64,000 bases of DNA. Source: Chloroflexota bacterium (GTDB lineage: Bacteria; Chloroflexota; Anaerolineae; UBA7937; B3-Chlor). Under the pieces are notes generated by a model. That model had not been told where the DNA came from and did no database searches. It saw only the letters and a list, made by a program, of their open reading frames with translations. This document shows, piece after piece, positions 43,901 to 49,843 of the stretch (position 1 is its first letter; each line of letters opens with the position of its first letter). Location of the stretch: positions 18,198 to 82,197 of the forward strand of contig JAUWLF010000008.1 in the NCBI GenBank assembly GCA_030613785.1. The letters run 5' to 3'. The position numbers and the translations under genes were made by a program.

Positions 43901-44805
43901 TCAGATATGAGGTTCTGTGGTCTGGCAAGATCGTCGACTACGATCCCTCACTGCTTGACCGTGACCTAAAGGCTCAGGGCGCGTCATTTCGCGAGCTTTG
44001 GATCTTCTCATCGCCCAAACTCGTGAGCAGGCAGACCTCGGACAGGCTGTCCTTCGCGTACGACGACACTGGCCTCTACGCGCTCAACTCGGTACATCAC
44101 ACGATACTGCGGGAGGGAACCGAGTACTCCATCCTTTATGTCCTCTCTCTCCTGAATTCGTCGCTGATGAACCAGTACTACAGGTCGGAATCGCAAGAGA
44201 CCCGCAAAGTATTTCCCCAGGTGCACATATCCGCCCTGAAGCTGTTGCCTATCCGTCGCATCGACTTCAGCACGCCTCCCGGCCGCCGCTCGCAGCTGGC
44301 TGATAGAGGCCGGAAGCTTCTCCGGCCCAGCCCACGGGAGGGCCGTGTCGAGGTGCTCAAGTTCGTGCAGGACCGGAAGGTGCGCGGCGAAGCCGACGTC
44401 GTCCACGATGTGCTAGTCTATCTGGCCGAAGAGATGATCGAGATGAACAAGAAGAAGAAGGCGGAGGCGAAGGGTTTCCTGGATTGGCTCGTGGGCTACA
44501 CCCGCCTGCCTATCGAGGATTGGCGCCTGAAGACCCGCGTCAAGGCGTACTGGCAACACGGTTGGGACGAGGTGCGACGGGCGCTGCGACAGAACCGCAA
44601 GGCCATCGAGGAAGCCAGTGGCCGGAACGTGGAGAGTCGAGAGACCCTGGAGGCGATTCAGAAGGAGTTCGACCAATCGGTCACCCGGCTCGAACCGCTG
44701 TTGGAGCGCATTGCGAGCACTGACCGCTTGATTGATCTGATCGTGTATCGTCTCTATGGGTTGACGGAGGAAGAGGTTGCGATAGTGGAAGAGAGTGTGA
44801 ACTGA
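40942..44805 (+). CDS. Type IIG restriction-modification enzyme (Eco57I-like, single polypeptide)
   Basis: A 1287 aa fusion of nuclease, adenine methyltransferase and target-recognition regions. The N-terminus has a PD-(D/E)xK-type core (RRPDYAFF near 95, VGDAKQW near 129, YYLRMSEVPWGILTDGRFWRLY). SYYTPDYIVKYIV near 489 leads into the methyltransferase, with SAM motif LDPAMGSGHFLVEA from 527 and catalytic NPPYV at 777-781. A TaqI-like recognition region and a helical tail follow. The start is the ATG at 40942 behind GGAGTAGGAGAG. No separate R, M or S gene adjoins it, so it should both methylate and cut. The recognition site cannot be read from sequence. Confidence 0.9.
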   Translation: MDQRLLPQIKPYVNRGLFSDHFLDELLPDADSWQVDEDEVRLAWQAALNLYGPRKDELPQRNEAQLEREFVRPLLEALGHHFEVQPSLPTSDGVRRPDYAFFATEEDKGEALRKHKGELDYFKRAIAVGDAKQWGRPLDKRRRVGADKFDMLSPSWQIDYYLRMSEVPWGILTDGRFWRLYSRDTSFRLDVHYQIDLPHLVAQRDMEAFKYFFLFFRRQAFVRDAEGLCFLDRVYQGSLEYAREVGDDLKENVYRALRLLAEGFLETRGNDLDPVGDLEAIHENSLVYLYRLLFINYAEDRRLLPRHTPLYRETYGLVSMEGEIASKLERREALSPLQATYWERLDALFDLINRGSEAFGIEQDTLLVPPYNGGLFDPQRHPFLERNKVADRWLAPVIDLLARSKGEGAGRAFVDYSSLDVRHLGSIYEGLLEYKLRVAEEERVAVKRRRREEWVPATEAEGKRIVERVKAGGLYLATDRGERKATGSYYTPDYIVKYIVEHTVGPLIEEKMKEQDAIDGILSLKVLDPAMGSGHFLVEATDRLAHALVEALGGSEEETEEEDIRWARREVVERCIYGVDLNPLAVELAKLSLWLHTVAEGKPLNFLDHHLKAGNSLIGAWVEDLGSLPVRRKRGKAKEPVREARQMNLFETRLTEKLRLMLKGVLDIIDRRSDTLDDIKAKTAADQAVEQLKAPFKAVGDLWVSTYFGNEVTEGQYQEALERIGEPGQLLALAWVKEAQDITEDKRFFHWELEFPEVFYEDSKRGENPGFDAVVGNPPYVAFYSRESTKPSVEEERYLATTYSDEVGGRINTFLLFLAQSLRLTRQGGCAALIVPDTLIHNESYEDTRRYLLDRGRVQVIHKLAFPVFADPTVRSAIPVVAKGSPGEVELLVSASEAAFRAQTPDVHLVLPAREIVALPKARFPFMPPQTFRLNRKMSTQSIPLGALAEVRDGINPGPRAFREQIVNPPGPRKSTWHRLIEGEDIFRYEVLWSGKIVDYDPSLLDRDLKAQGASFRELWIFSSPKLVSRQTSDRLSFAYDDTGLYALNSVHHTILREGTEYSILYVLSLLNSSLMNQYYRSESQETRKVFPQVHISALKLLPIRRIDFSTPPGRRSQLADRGRKLLRPSPREGRVEVLKFVQDRKVRGEADVVHDVLVYLAEEMIEMNKKKKAEAKGFLDWLVGYTRLPIEDWRLKTRVKAYWQHGWDEVRRALRQNRKAIEEASGRNVESRETLEAIQKEFDQSVTRLEPLLERIASTDRLIDLIVYRLYGLTEEEVAIVEESVN

Positions 44806-44942
44806 TAGCAAGACCGTTCGTAGTCTGCGCTTTAGCGCATCTTGGAAGGCTGACGCTTCGATTCGGCCTGCGGCCTACTCACGGCGGGATCCCTCACTAC
44901 GAACCTGACGCTCTCAGGGTATTCGGCCCTGCAAGGGTGGGA

Positions 44943-45005
44943 CAGGACGTGATCCTCGATGCGTACGCCGCCCCGGCCGGGCAGGTAGATGCCTGGCTCT
45001 ACCGT
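44943..45005 (-). pseudogene. Fragment of an M24 (Xaa-Pro) peptidase C-terminus
   Basis: Within the 522-nt gap after the R-M gene, 21 minus-strand codons read TVEPGIYLPGRGGVRIEDH plus VL. This is the metal-ligand segment of M24 peptidases and is nearly identical to the intact gene at 47517-48626 (TVEPGIYLSGRGGVRIEDD). The DNA is also clearly related. No other part of the gene is present. It is a leftover from a local duplication or from an older copy. The remaining gap (44806-45327) has only a small hairpin (TGCGC/GCGCA) just after the R-M stop. Confidence 0.65.
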
Positions 45006-45226
45006 ACGGCAGACCTGTGTAGTTAGCGCAAGCCGCAATTGTACAGGCTTCGAACCACTGGGCAGTGCGTAACGGGCACCCCTGGATTGAACGCTTCGAG
45101 GCGCTCAGGGGAAGCTGGGCACGGAGCTACGCTACTTGCTTGAGCGCTTAGTCACAGAGGCGTCAGCCCTTCCGCCAGGTCACTTGGCCCTACGGTCTTG
45201 GCATGCCCCCCAGTCGGGTAGAATCC

Positions 45227-45255
45227 TTGGCTATTCCACTCATTGGCGCTATACT
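45227..45255 (+). promoter_or_regulatory. Promoter for DUF104-PIN module
   Basis: TTGGCT (45227-45232), 17-nt spacer, TATACT (45250-45255), 72 nt before the antitoxin start. Confidence 0.5.
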
Positions 45256-45327
45256 TGGAGCAGAAAATGGGGTGTCTTCCCCATGAAATCCAGCGTTCAC
45301 TTGCAGTCTGGAGCAGGAGGATCACCT

Positions 45328-45561
45328 ATGGAACGGGTTGTAGAAGCCATCTATGAGAACGGAGTGCTTACCCCCTTGGAATCCCTGGATCTGCCGGAGC
45401 ACCAACGGCTGGTTATTACGATTCGCCTGCCCGGTACCGAGGATCCCGACCAGGCGCTGGAGGCGTGGCACCAGGTCTATGAAGGGCTTTCCGAGGAAGA
45501 AATCGTCGAGATAGAAAGCATCGCGTTACGCCGGAACCACTTCATGCGCCAAGGGAGCTGA
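45328..45561 (+). CDS. AF2212-like (DUF104) antitoxin
   Basis: A 77 aa antitoxin-type protein. The DUF104 signature is MERVVEAIYENGVLTPLESL, then LPEHQRLVITIRLP. The C-terminal acidic helix (ALEAWHQVYEGLSEEEIVEIESIAL) would embrace the toxin. The start at 45328 has AGGAGG 9 nt upstream; the longer frame is unsupported. A PIN-domain toxin gene follows after 5 nt, so this is a VapBC-like module in which the antitoxin neutralises and autoregulates. Confidence 0.88.
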   Translation: MERVVEAIYENGVLTPLESLDLPEHQRLVITIRLPGTEDPDQALEAWHQVYEGLSEEEIVEIESIALRRNHFMRQGS

Positions 45562-45566
45562 GCTAG

Positions 45567-45977
45567 ATGCCTCCCCTTTTGCTAGACACTGACACCCTAT
45601 CGGAGGTGATGAAAGGCCGAGACCCGCAAGTCCAACGACAGGCGCGGCGACACCTTGCAGATTACGGCCTCTTTGCGTTCTCGATTATCACCCGCTATGA
45701 GATCCTCCGGGGGTTGAAAGCCAGAAGAGGAACTCGCCAGATAGCCGCCTTTGAGGAGCGGTGCCGCAACAGCAACATCCTTGCATTGACCGATGACGTC
45801 ATTGTTCAAGCCGCGGACATCTACGCTCACCTTCACCAGGAGGGGCAACTCATCAGCGATGCAGACATCTTGATAGCTGCCACTGCCTTGGTTCACGGCT
45901 TGACCCTCGTCACCGAGAATGTCGCCCACTTTCGTCGCATTCCTGGCCTGGACGTAGACAGTTGGCGTGCCCCTTGA
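45567..45977 (+). CDS. PIN-domain toxin (VapC-like)
   Basis: A 136 aa PIN ribonuclease. Acidic active-site residues are placed as expected: D in LLLDTDTLSEVM, E in IITRYEILRGL, D in LISDADILIAATALVHG and the closing TLVTENVAHFRRIPGL. VapC-type toxins cut tRNA or rRNA when released from the antitoxin. It lies 5 nt after the DUF104 gene and appears intact. Confidence 0.92.
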   Translation: MPPLLLDTDTLSEVMKGRDPQVQRQARRHLADYGLFAFSIITRYEILRGLKARRGTRQIAAFEERCRNSNILALTDDVIVQAADIYAHLHQEGQLISDADILIAATALVHGLTLVTENVAHFRRIPGLDVDSWRAP

Positions 45978-46114
45978 TTCGATCGCTGGCCTCTTGACAC
46001 GTTGAATCACGCGTCCTTCTTTCTCGAGTAGCGCAGAAGACCGCGCACAGTCAGCACGACGCGCGAGGCACCCGCGTCGCTGCACCGTCCGCCGGAGCTC
46101 TGGACATCCTCCTC

Positions 46115-46143
46115 TTGAGTCAGTGAGGCAGATCGGCTATGAT
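46115..46143 (+). promoter_or_regulatory. Promoter for DUF2283 gene
   Basis: TTGAGT (46115-46120), 17-nt spacer, TATGAT (46138-46143), 48 nt before the start codon. Confidence 0.55.
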
Positions 46144-46191
46144 CTGGCGGACAAGTGGTGATCCCCTTCTGTGACCACGAGGTGTGAACCG

Positions 46192-46425
46192 ATGAAAATC
46201 ACCTACGACAGCGAAGTGGACGCGCTCTACATCCGCTTCATCGAGACCACCGTGACCACAGAACATGTGGCTGAAGGGATTGCTGTGGACTACGCGGAGG
46301 ACGGACGGATTGCCGGCATAGAGATACTCGATACGCGCACACGCTTCGGCGACCCGGAAGTATTCCGACGAGTGGTGCTGGAGGACATAGCGCTAGGAAA
46401 ACCCATTCCTGCTACGCAGTCATAG
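46192..46425 (+). CDS. DUF2283 family protein (antitoxin-like)
   Basis: A 77 aa protein with the DUF2283 pattern: MKITYDSEVDALYIRF, EGIAVDYAEDGRIAGIEILDTRTRFG. Members usually adjoin a DUF4258-type toxin; none is found here, so this may be an orphan antitoxin. The start is the ATG at 46192 with GAGGTG upstream. It has its own promoter and lies 126 nt before the next antitoxin gene. Confidence 0.85.
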   Translation: MKITYDSEVDALYIRFIETTVTTEHVAEGIAVDYAEDGRIAGIEILDTRTRFGDPEVFRRVVLEDIALGKPIPATQS

Positions 46426-46551
46426 CAAAGAACGAACGCACCGTTACTTCCCCCTTCAGCGCGGTGAGGGTGACTGACTTCCACGACCGCCAGGTGGAGG
46501 GGATGCCTCCGTCAGGCGAGGTCAAGTTGGACAGTGGTAGGGGGTGAGACT

Positions 46552-46758
46552 GTGAAGAGCCTCGAAGAGCGAATTAAGGAGTTGCCTGCTGATCTCCAGC
46601 AAGAGGTGGCGGACTTTGTGGAATTCCTGTTGGAGAAACGGGCACGAAAACGTGGGAGAAAGCTACGCCAGGATTGGGCCGGTGCCTTGAGCGATTACCG
46701 TGACCAATACACATCGCTCGAACTCCAGAAAAAGGCCATGGAATGGCGGGGTGACTGA
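46552..46758 (+). CDS. DUF2281 (VapB-type) antitoxin
   Basis: A 68 aa antitoxin-like protein: KSLEERIKELPADLQQEVADFVEFLLEKRARK, then a basic stretch and QDWAGALSDYRDQYTSLELQKKA, the usual toxin-binding tail. The GTG at 46552 is chosen for the GGGGGTGAG just upstream. It is followed 3 nt later by a PIN toxin, forming a second VapBC-type pair in this zone. Confidence 0.85.
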   Translation: MKSLEERIKELPADLQQEVADFVEFLLEKRARKRGRKLRQDWAGALSDYRDQYTSLELQKKAMEWRGD

Positions 46759-46761
46759 GGC

Positions 46762-47160
46762 ATGTACCTGGTAGATACCAATGTGTGGCTTGAGCGGCTC
46801 CTGGATCAGTCAAGCTCTGAGGAGGTAGGTCGCTTCCTCGATAACACGCCTTCGGAGCAGCTCTTCATGACCGATTTCGCCTTTCATTCGATGGGTGTGG
46901 TTATGACGAGGCTGAACCGCGCCGACGCGCTGTTGCGTTTCATCCAAGATGTTTTCATCGATGGACACATTGGCCTGATTCACCTCGAACCCGAGGATAC
47001 AGAACGCTTGATTGGTGTAATGAGACGATTCAATTTGGACTTTGACGATGCCTACCAGTATGCCGCTGCGGAGAAACACCAGTTGACCATTGTCAGCCTT
47101 GATGGTGACTTTGACCGAACCGAACGCGGGCGGAGAAGTCCGGCGGAGGCTGTATCGTGA
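46762..47160 (+). CDS. PIN-domain toxin (VapC-like)
   Basis: A 132 aa PIN ribonuclease: MYLVDTNVWLERLLDQ with the first Asp, then FMTDFAFHSMGVVM, a LNLDFDDAYQYAAAEKH-like core with the paired acidic residues, and TIVSLDGDFDRTERGRRSP. One usual Glu position (strand 2) is not obvious, so the metal site may be slightly altered. It is paired with the DUF2281 gene upstream. Confidence 0.88.
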   Translation: MYLVDTNVWLERLLDQSSSEEVGRFLDNTPSEQLFMTDFAFHSMGVVMTRLNRADALLRFIQDVFIDGHIGLIHLEPEDTERLIGVMRRFNLDFDDAYQYAAAEKHQLTIVSLDGDFDRTERGRRSPAEAVS

Positions 47161-47220
47161 CCGAGCACGGGGTACAGTGGATCGCTGCTAATGAACAGAG
47201 GGTGACCCCACCAGTGAGCA

Positions 47221-47475
47221 ATGTCTGAGAGACGATGCTCAACATGCGGAAGCAGCGCATACGAGAGCAGACTAGTTGAGTATGTGTATCGGCACGACCG
47301 GAACTATCTTATCATGCGCGATGTGCCGGCGCAAGTCTATACCGTGTGCGGCACGCGTTTCTACCGGGCCGAGGTATTGGAGGAGATCGAACGACGATTC
47401 TTCGCCATCTATCGCGAGGCACGTGAACCTGAGCGGTCTATCGAGGTACCCGTGGAAGTGTATCAGCCCACCTAG
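47221..47475 (+). CDS. YgiT/MqsA-type zinc-finger protein with a missing cysteine
   Basis: An 84 aa protein like the zinc-binding N-terminal half of MqsA antitoxins: RRCSTCGSSAYESRLVEYVYRHDRNYLIMRDVPAQVYTVCGTRFY. The first CxxC is intact, but the second knuckle reads VYTVCG, with Tyr in place of the usual first Cys. The zinc site is therefore probably weakened. The C-terminal HTH of full MqsA is absent, as in many YgiT-type proteins. No MqsR or DUF4258 toxin adjoins it. The ribosome site is weak. Confidence 0.75.
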   Translation: MSERRCSTCGSSAYESRLVEYVYRHDRNYLIMRDVPAQVYTVCGTRFYRAEVLEEIERRFFAIYREAREPERSIEVPVEVYQPT

Positions 47476-47490
47476 TTGACGGCGATAGGC

Positions 47491-47505
47491 AGACCTCCGA
47501 GGTCT
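47491..47505. repeat. Dispersed palindromic repeat, copy 4 (reverse orientation)
   Basis: AGACCTCCGAGGTCT, the reverse complement of the copy at 40895-40909, between the convergent YgiT and M24 peptidase genes. Confidence 0.6.
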
Positions 47506-47516
47506 CTGGTGGGTGC

Positions 47517-48626
47517 CTAGAGCCGCAGTAGCTCTCGCGGGAGCGTGGTCAGCGTCTCACAGCCATCCTCGGTCACCAGAACATCATCCTCAATGCGCAC
47601 GCCCCCGCGGCCGGACAGATAGATGCCTGGCTCCACGGTGAAGGTCATCCCCGGCTGCAAGATCAGCTCGTTGCCCTCAACAATGTAGGGTGGCTCGTGA
47701 ATCTCCAATCCCAGTCCATGGCCGGTGCGGTGAATGAAGTATTCCCCATAGCCGGCCTCCTCGATCACGCCACGGGCCGCCGCGTCAACGTCTTCGGCTT
47801 TGATGCCTGGCTGGATGATCTCCCTGGCCGCGGAGTTGGCCTCTTGCACGAGGGAGTAGATGAGTTCCAACTCTCTGTCTGTCTCCCCCACGGCGTAAGT
47901 GCGGGTGATGTCGGAGTAGTATCCCTGGCTGCGGAGGAAGCCGTCGATGATCACCAAGTCGCCCCTCTCCAGGGGACGGGAGGTGGCTGTGGTGTGGGGG
48001 GAGGCCCCGTTGGGTCCTGAGGCGACGATCGGTCCCTCGGGCAACTCACCGTCGCCAGCGTCAAGCGCCGTCTTCTGCCACGCGGTGGCCAGGGCGAGCT
48101 CGGTCACACCAGGGCGGATCAGCGCCACGAGCTCGCGGAAGACCTCCTCGTTGACTTCGCTCGCGCGGCGCATGGCCTCGATCTCCTCTGCGTCCTTGAC
48201 GATGCGCAGGCGAGATAGCAGGACTTCGCCATCAACGAACTGGCAACCGGCTGCGCGCCCTTCCAGTCGTCGCAGCTCCGATACGCGCATGCGCAAGTGT
48301 TCCACACCGATGGTCTTGCCCCTCAGATCGAGGTCGTCGGCGGCCCGTTGGAAGGCCGGATCGGGCCCCTCTTGATCGCTGTAGGTGTAAAGGGAGATGT
48401 CTGTCTCCAGGCTCTGCTCCGCGCCGAGTGCTTCCAGGTGGGGCAAGATGAGCAGTGGTCGCGCCTCGACAGGAAACAGGGCCAGCGTGATCCGCTCGCT
48501 GAGATGCATCTCCAGGCCCGTCAGATACCGCAAGTTGGCACCCGGGACGATGGCCATCAGGTCCACTCGCCCCTCCTGCTGGGCGCGCGCCAGTCTCCTC
48601 AACCGCTGCTCATACGTCCCGTTCAT
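47517..48626 (-). CDS. Xaa-Pro peptidase family protein (M24)
   Basis: A 369 aa two-domain aminopeptidase. The N-terminal creatinase-like domain (MAIVPGANLRYLTGLEMHLSERIT) precedes the M24 domain with all five metal ligands: two Asp in DGFLRSQGYYSDITRTYAVG, His in HRTGHGLGLEIHEPPYI, Glu in TVEPGIYL and Glu in RIEDDVLVT. It should hydrolyse X-Pro peptide bonds with two metal ions. The start is the ATG at 48626: TATAAT lies only 10 nt before it, so the longer frame would begin upstream of transcription. Confidence 0.92.
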   Translation of the reverse strand: MNGTYEQRLRRLARAQQEGRVDLMAIVPGANLRYLTGLEMHLSERITLALFPVEARPLLILPHLEALGAEQSLETDISLYTYSDQEGPDPAFQRAADDLDLRGKTIGVEHLRMRVSELRRLEGRAAGCQFVDGEVLLSRLRIVKDAEEIEAMRRASEVNEEVFRELVALIRPGVTELALATAWQKTALDAGDGELPEGPIVASGPNGASPHTTATSRPLERGDLVIIDGFLRSQGYYSDITRTYAVGETDRELELIYSLVQEANSAAREIIQPGIKAEDVDAAARGVIEEAGYGEYFIHRTGHGLGLEIHEPPYIVEGNELILQPGMTFTVEPGIYLSGRGGVRIEDDVLVTEDGCETLTTLPRELLRL

Positions 48627-48636
48627 AGCGCCGTGT

Positions 48637-48642
48637 ATTATA
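48637..48642 (-). promoter_or_regulatory. -10 element giving a leaderless M24 peptidase mRNA
   Basis: TATAAT on the minus strand, separated from the ATG by 10 nt (ACACGGCGCT). Transcription would start within 2-4 nt of the start codon. The -35 region is weak. Confidence 0.5.
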
Positions 48643-48808
48643 GCACACAAGGGTTTGAACGGGAAGCCGTGGCTATCTCTCTGGGCGTGAAGAGAGGCTT
48701 GTCTATCGGCCTCGCACGGCCACAAGATGGAAGGGGAATCAGATCTCATGACTGGGGGCATCAGATCGCGGCTCGGATCAGGGTGGGGATCGTGTGGATT
48801 TCTGTTCT

Positions 48809-48835
48809 GTAGGGCAGGTTGGCAACCTGCCCTAC
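48809..48835. repeat. 27-nt near-perfect palindrome
   Basis: Two 13-nt arms (GTAGGGCAGGTTG and CAACCTGCCCTAC) around a single G. It lies between the divergent M24 peptidase and AbrB/PIN units. No T-run follows on either side, so it resembles a REP-type element more than a terminator. Confidence 0.6.
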
Positions 48836-48878
48836 GTAGTTCGCGGCGACTCTGGGAGCTTGGACGAATCGGCGGCGT

Positions 48879-48907
48879 TTGACATCGGTCAGGGATGGCG
48901 TTATACT
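48879..48907 (+). promoter_or_regulatory. Promoter for AbrB-PIN module
   Basis: Perfect TTGACA (48879-48884), 17-nt spacer, TATACT (48902-48907). Confidence 0.75.
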
Positions 48908-48928
48908 TCTGTAGGTGGATGTATAACG
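48899..48928 (+). promoter_or_regulatory. Candidate autoregulatory operator
   Basis: A perfect 8-bp inverted repeat (CGTTATAC 48899-48906, GTATAACG 48921-48928) with a 14-nt spacer. It overlaps the -10 box and the transcript start of the AbrB-PIN module, the expected position for repression by the AbrB-type antitoxin. Confidence 0.6.
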
Positions 48929-48940
48929 AGGAGGCACGCA

Positions 48941-49174
48941 GTGGCAACAGCAAAGGTATCTGAAAAGGGTTGGGTGGTGATCCCCGTCGAGTATCGCCGG
49001 CGATACGGTCTCAAGCCCGGCGACACCGTCAACGTTGTGGATTATGGTGGTGTGCTAGCCTTGGTGCCCTCACTCCAGGACCCGGTTGATCAGGCTCGGG
49101 GCATGCACAGCGGCGCGTCGTTGACCAGGTCGCTTCTTGAGGAAAGGGCTCGGGAGCGACAGAGGGAGAGCTAG
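48941..49174 (+). CDS. AbrB/MazE/SpoVT-type antitoxin
   Basis: A 77 aa protein with a swapped-hairpin AbrB DNA-binding domain: ATAKVSEKGWVVIPVEYRRRYGLKPGDTVNVVDYGGVLALVPS. A short tail (LTRSLLEERARERQRES) for toxin binding follows. The start is the GTG at 48941 with GAGGAGG 5-11 nt upstream; the longer frame is unsupported. It is coupled to a PIN toxin gene that begins 4 nt after its stop. The inverted repeat over its promoter fits autoregulation. Confidence 0.88.
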   Translation: MATAKVSEKGWVVIPVEYRRRYGLKPGDTVNVVDYGGVLALVPSLQDPVDQARGMHSGASLTRSLLEERARERQRES

Positions 49175-49178
49175 GAGG

Positions 49179-49595
49179 ATGCCTTATGTTCTGGATAGCT
49201 TCGCTCTGCTAGCCTACCTGGGGGGCGAAGAGGGTCAGCAGAGGGTGACGGAGATCCTGAGGCAGGCTGAGGCACAGGAGACACAGCTACACCTGAGCGT
49301 GATCAACTACGGGGAAGTCCTATATATGGTTGAGCGTGAACGGGGTCTGACTGAAGTCCACCTGACCATTGCGGCCATAGACCAACTTCCCATCGAGGTG
49401 GTAGACGCGGATAGGCGGCTCACGTTCGCTGCGGCGCACATCAAGGCCAGCTACCCCCTGGCCTACGCTGACTGTTTTGCCGTCGGCCTGGCTCAGGAGA
49501 AGCATGCGACCGTGGTAACTGGCGATCCGGAGTTCAAGTCGGTAGAGACACTGGTTGATGTGGAATGGCTGCCGCAGGGCAAGGGTGGGTCGTGA
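49179..49595 (+). CDS. PIN-domain toxin (VapC-like)
   Basis: A 138 aa PIN ribonuclease: YVLDSFALLAYLGGEEG with the first Asp, SVINYGEVLYMVERERG with the Glu, ASYPLAYADCFAVGLAQE with the conserved Asp, and VVTGDPEFKSVETLVDVEWL with the final Asp. All four acidic positions are present, so activity is expected. The ATG at 49179 lies 4 nt after the antitoxin stop. Third VapBC-type pair between 45.3 and 49.6 kb. Confidence 0.92.
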   Translation: MPYVLDSFALLAYLGGEEGQQRVTEILRQAEAQETQLHLSVINYGEVLYMVERERGLTEVHLTIAAIDQLPIEVVDADRRLTFAAAHIKASYPLAYADCFAVGLAQEKHATVVTGDPEFKSVETLVDVEWLPQGKGGS

Positions 49596-49644
49596 GGACC
49601 AATCTGTGAACAGCTTCCGCCTTCGTTCTCTCAACCTGCCTCGG

Positions 49645-49673
49645 TTGCTCTTCTGCTGGTTACGGGTTAGAAT
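49645..49673 (+). promoter_or_regulatory. Promoter for aminotransferase leader
   Basis: TTGCTC (49645-49650), 17-nt spacer, TAGAAT (49668-49673). The predicted transcript start near 49680 gives a leader of about 165 nt. Confidence 0.5.
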
Positions 49674-49679
49674 GTATCT

Positions 49680-49789
49680 GTGAAGAGGGTCAGCATCACC
49701 AACATGGACCTACCGATGCAGTCCATGCCTGGGCATGGACCAGGGGGCCGGTATAGCTCGCTATGCCTTGATTGGGGGTAGCGAGTTTT
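49680..49789 (+). promoter_or_regulatory. Attenuator-like 5' leader of the aminotransferase gene
   Basis: Three nested structures. A stable hairpin with 9-bp arms and a 2-nt centre lies at 49721-49740. A second hairpin, GGTATAG (49750-49756) with CTATGCC (49761-49767), encloses CTCG. Its 3' arm shares bases with the 5' arm of a terminator-type hairpin (49757-49785), so the two are mutually exclusive. A possible leader peptide runs from ATG 49704 and stops inside the terminator arm. No known riboswitch class was recognised. Confidence 0.5.
49757..49789 (+). terminator. Rho-independent terminator-like hairpin in the leader
   Basis: CTCGCTA (49757-49763) pairs with TAGCGAG (49779-49785) and is followed at once by TTTT, then GCTTT. 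It lies 55 nt upstream of the aminotransferase start, the usual place for an attenuator. Confidence 0.5.
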
Positions 49790-49843
49790 GCTTTGGTCTC
49801 TGGGTAGGGAAGGCGAGATCGGTTCTCGAAAGGAGCTGTCAAG

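Noticed and set aside
49680..49760. ZTP-riboswitch resemblance (GCCTGGGCA)
   Set aside because: Only a short match inside a simple hairpin; the other conserved ZTP segments are absent and the gene is not in folate or purine metabolism.
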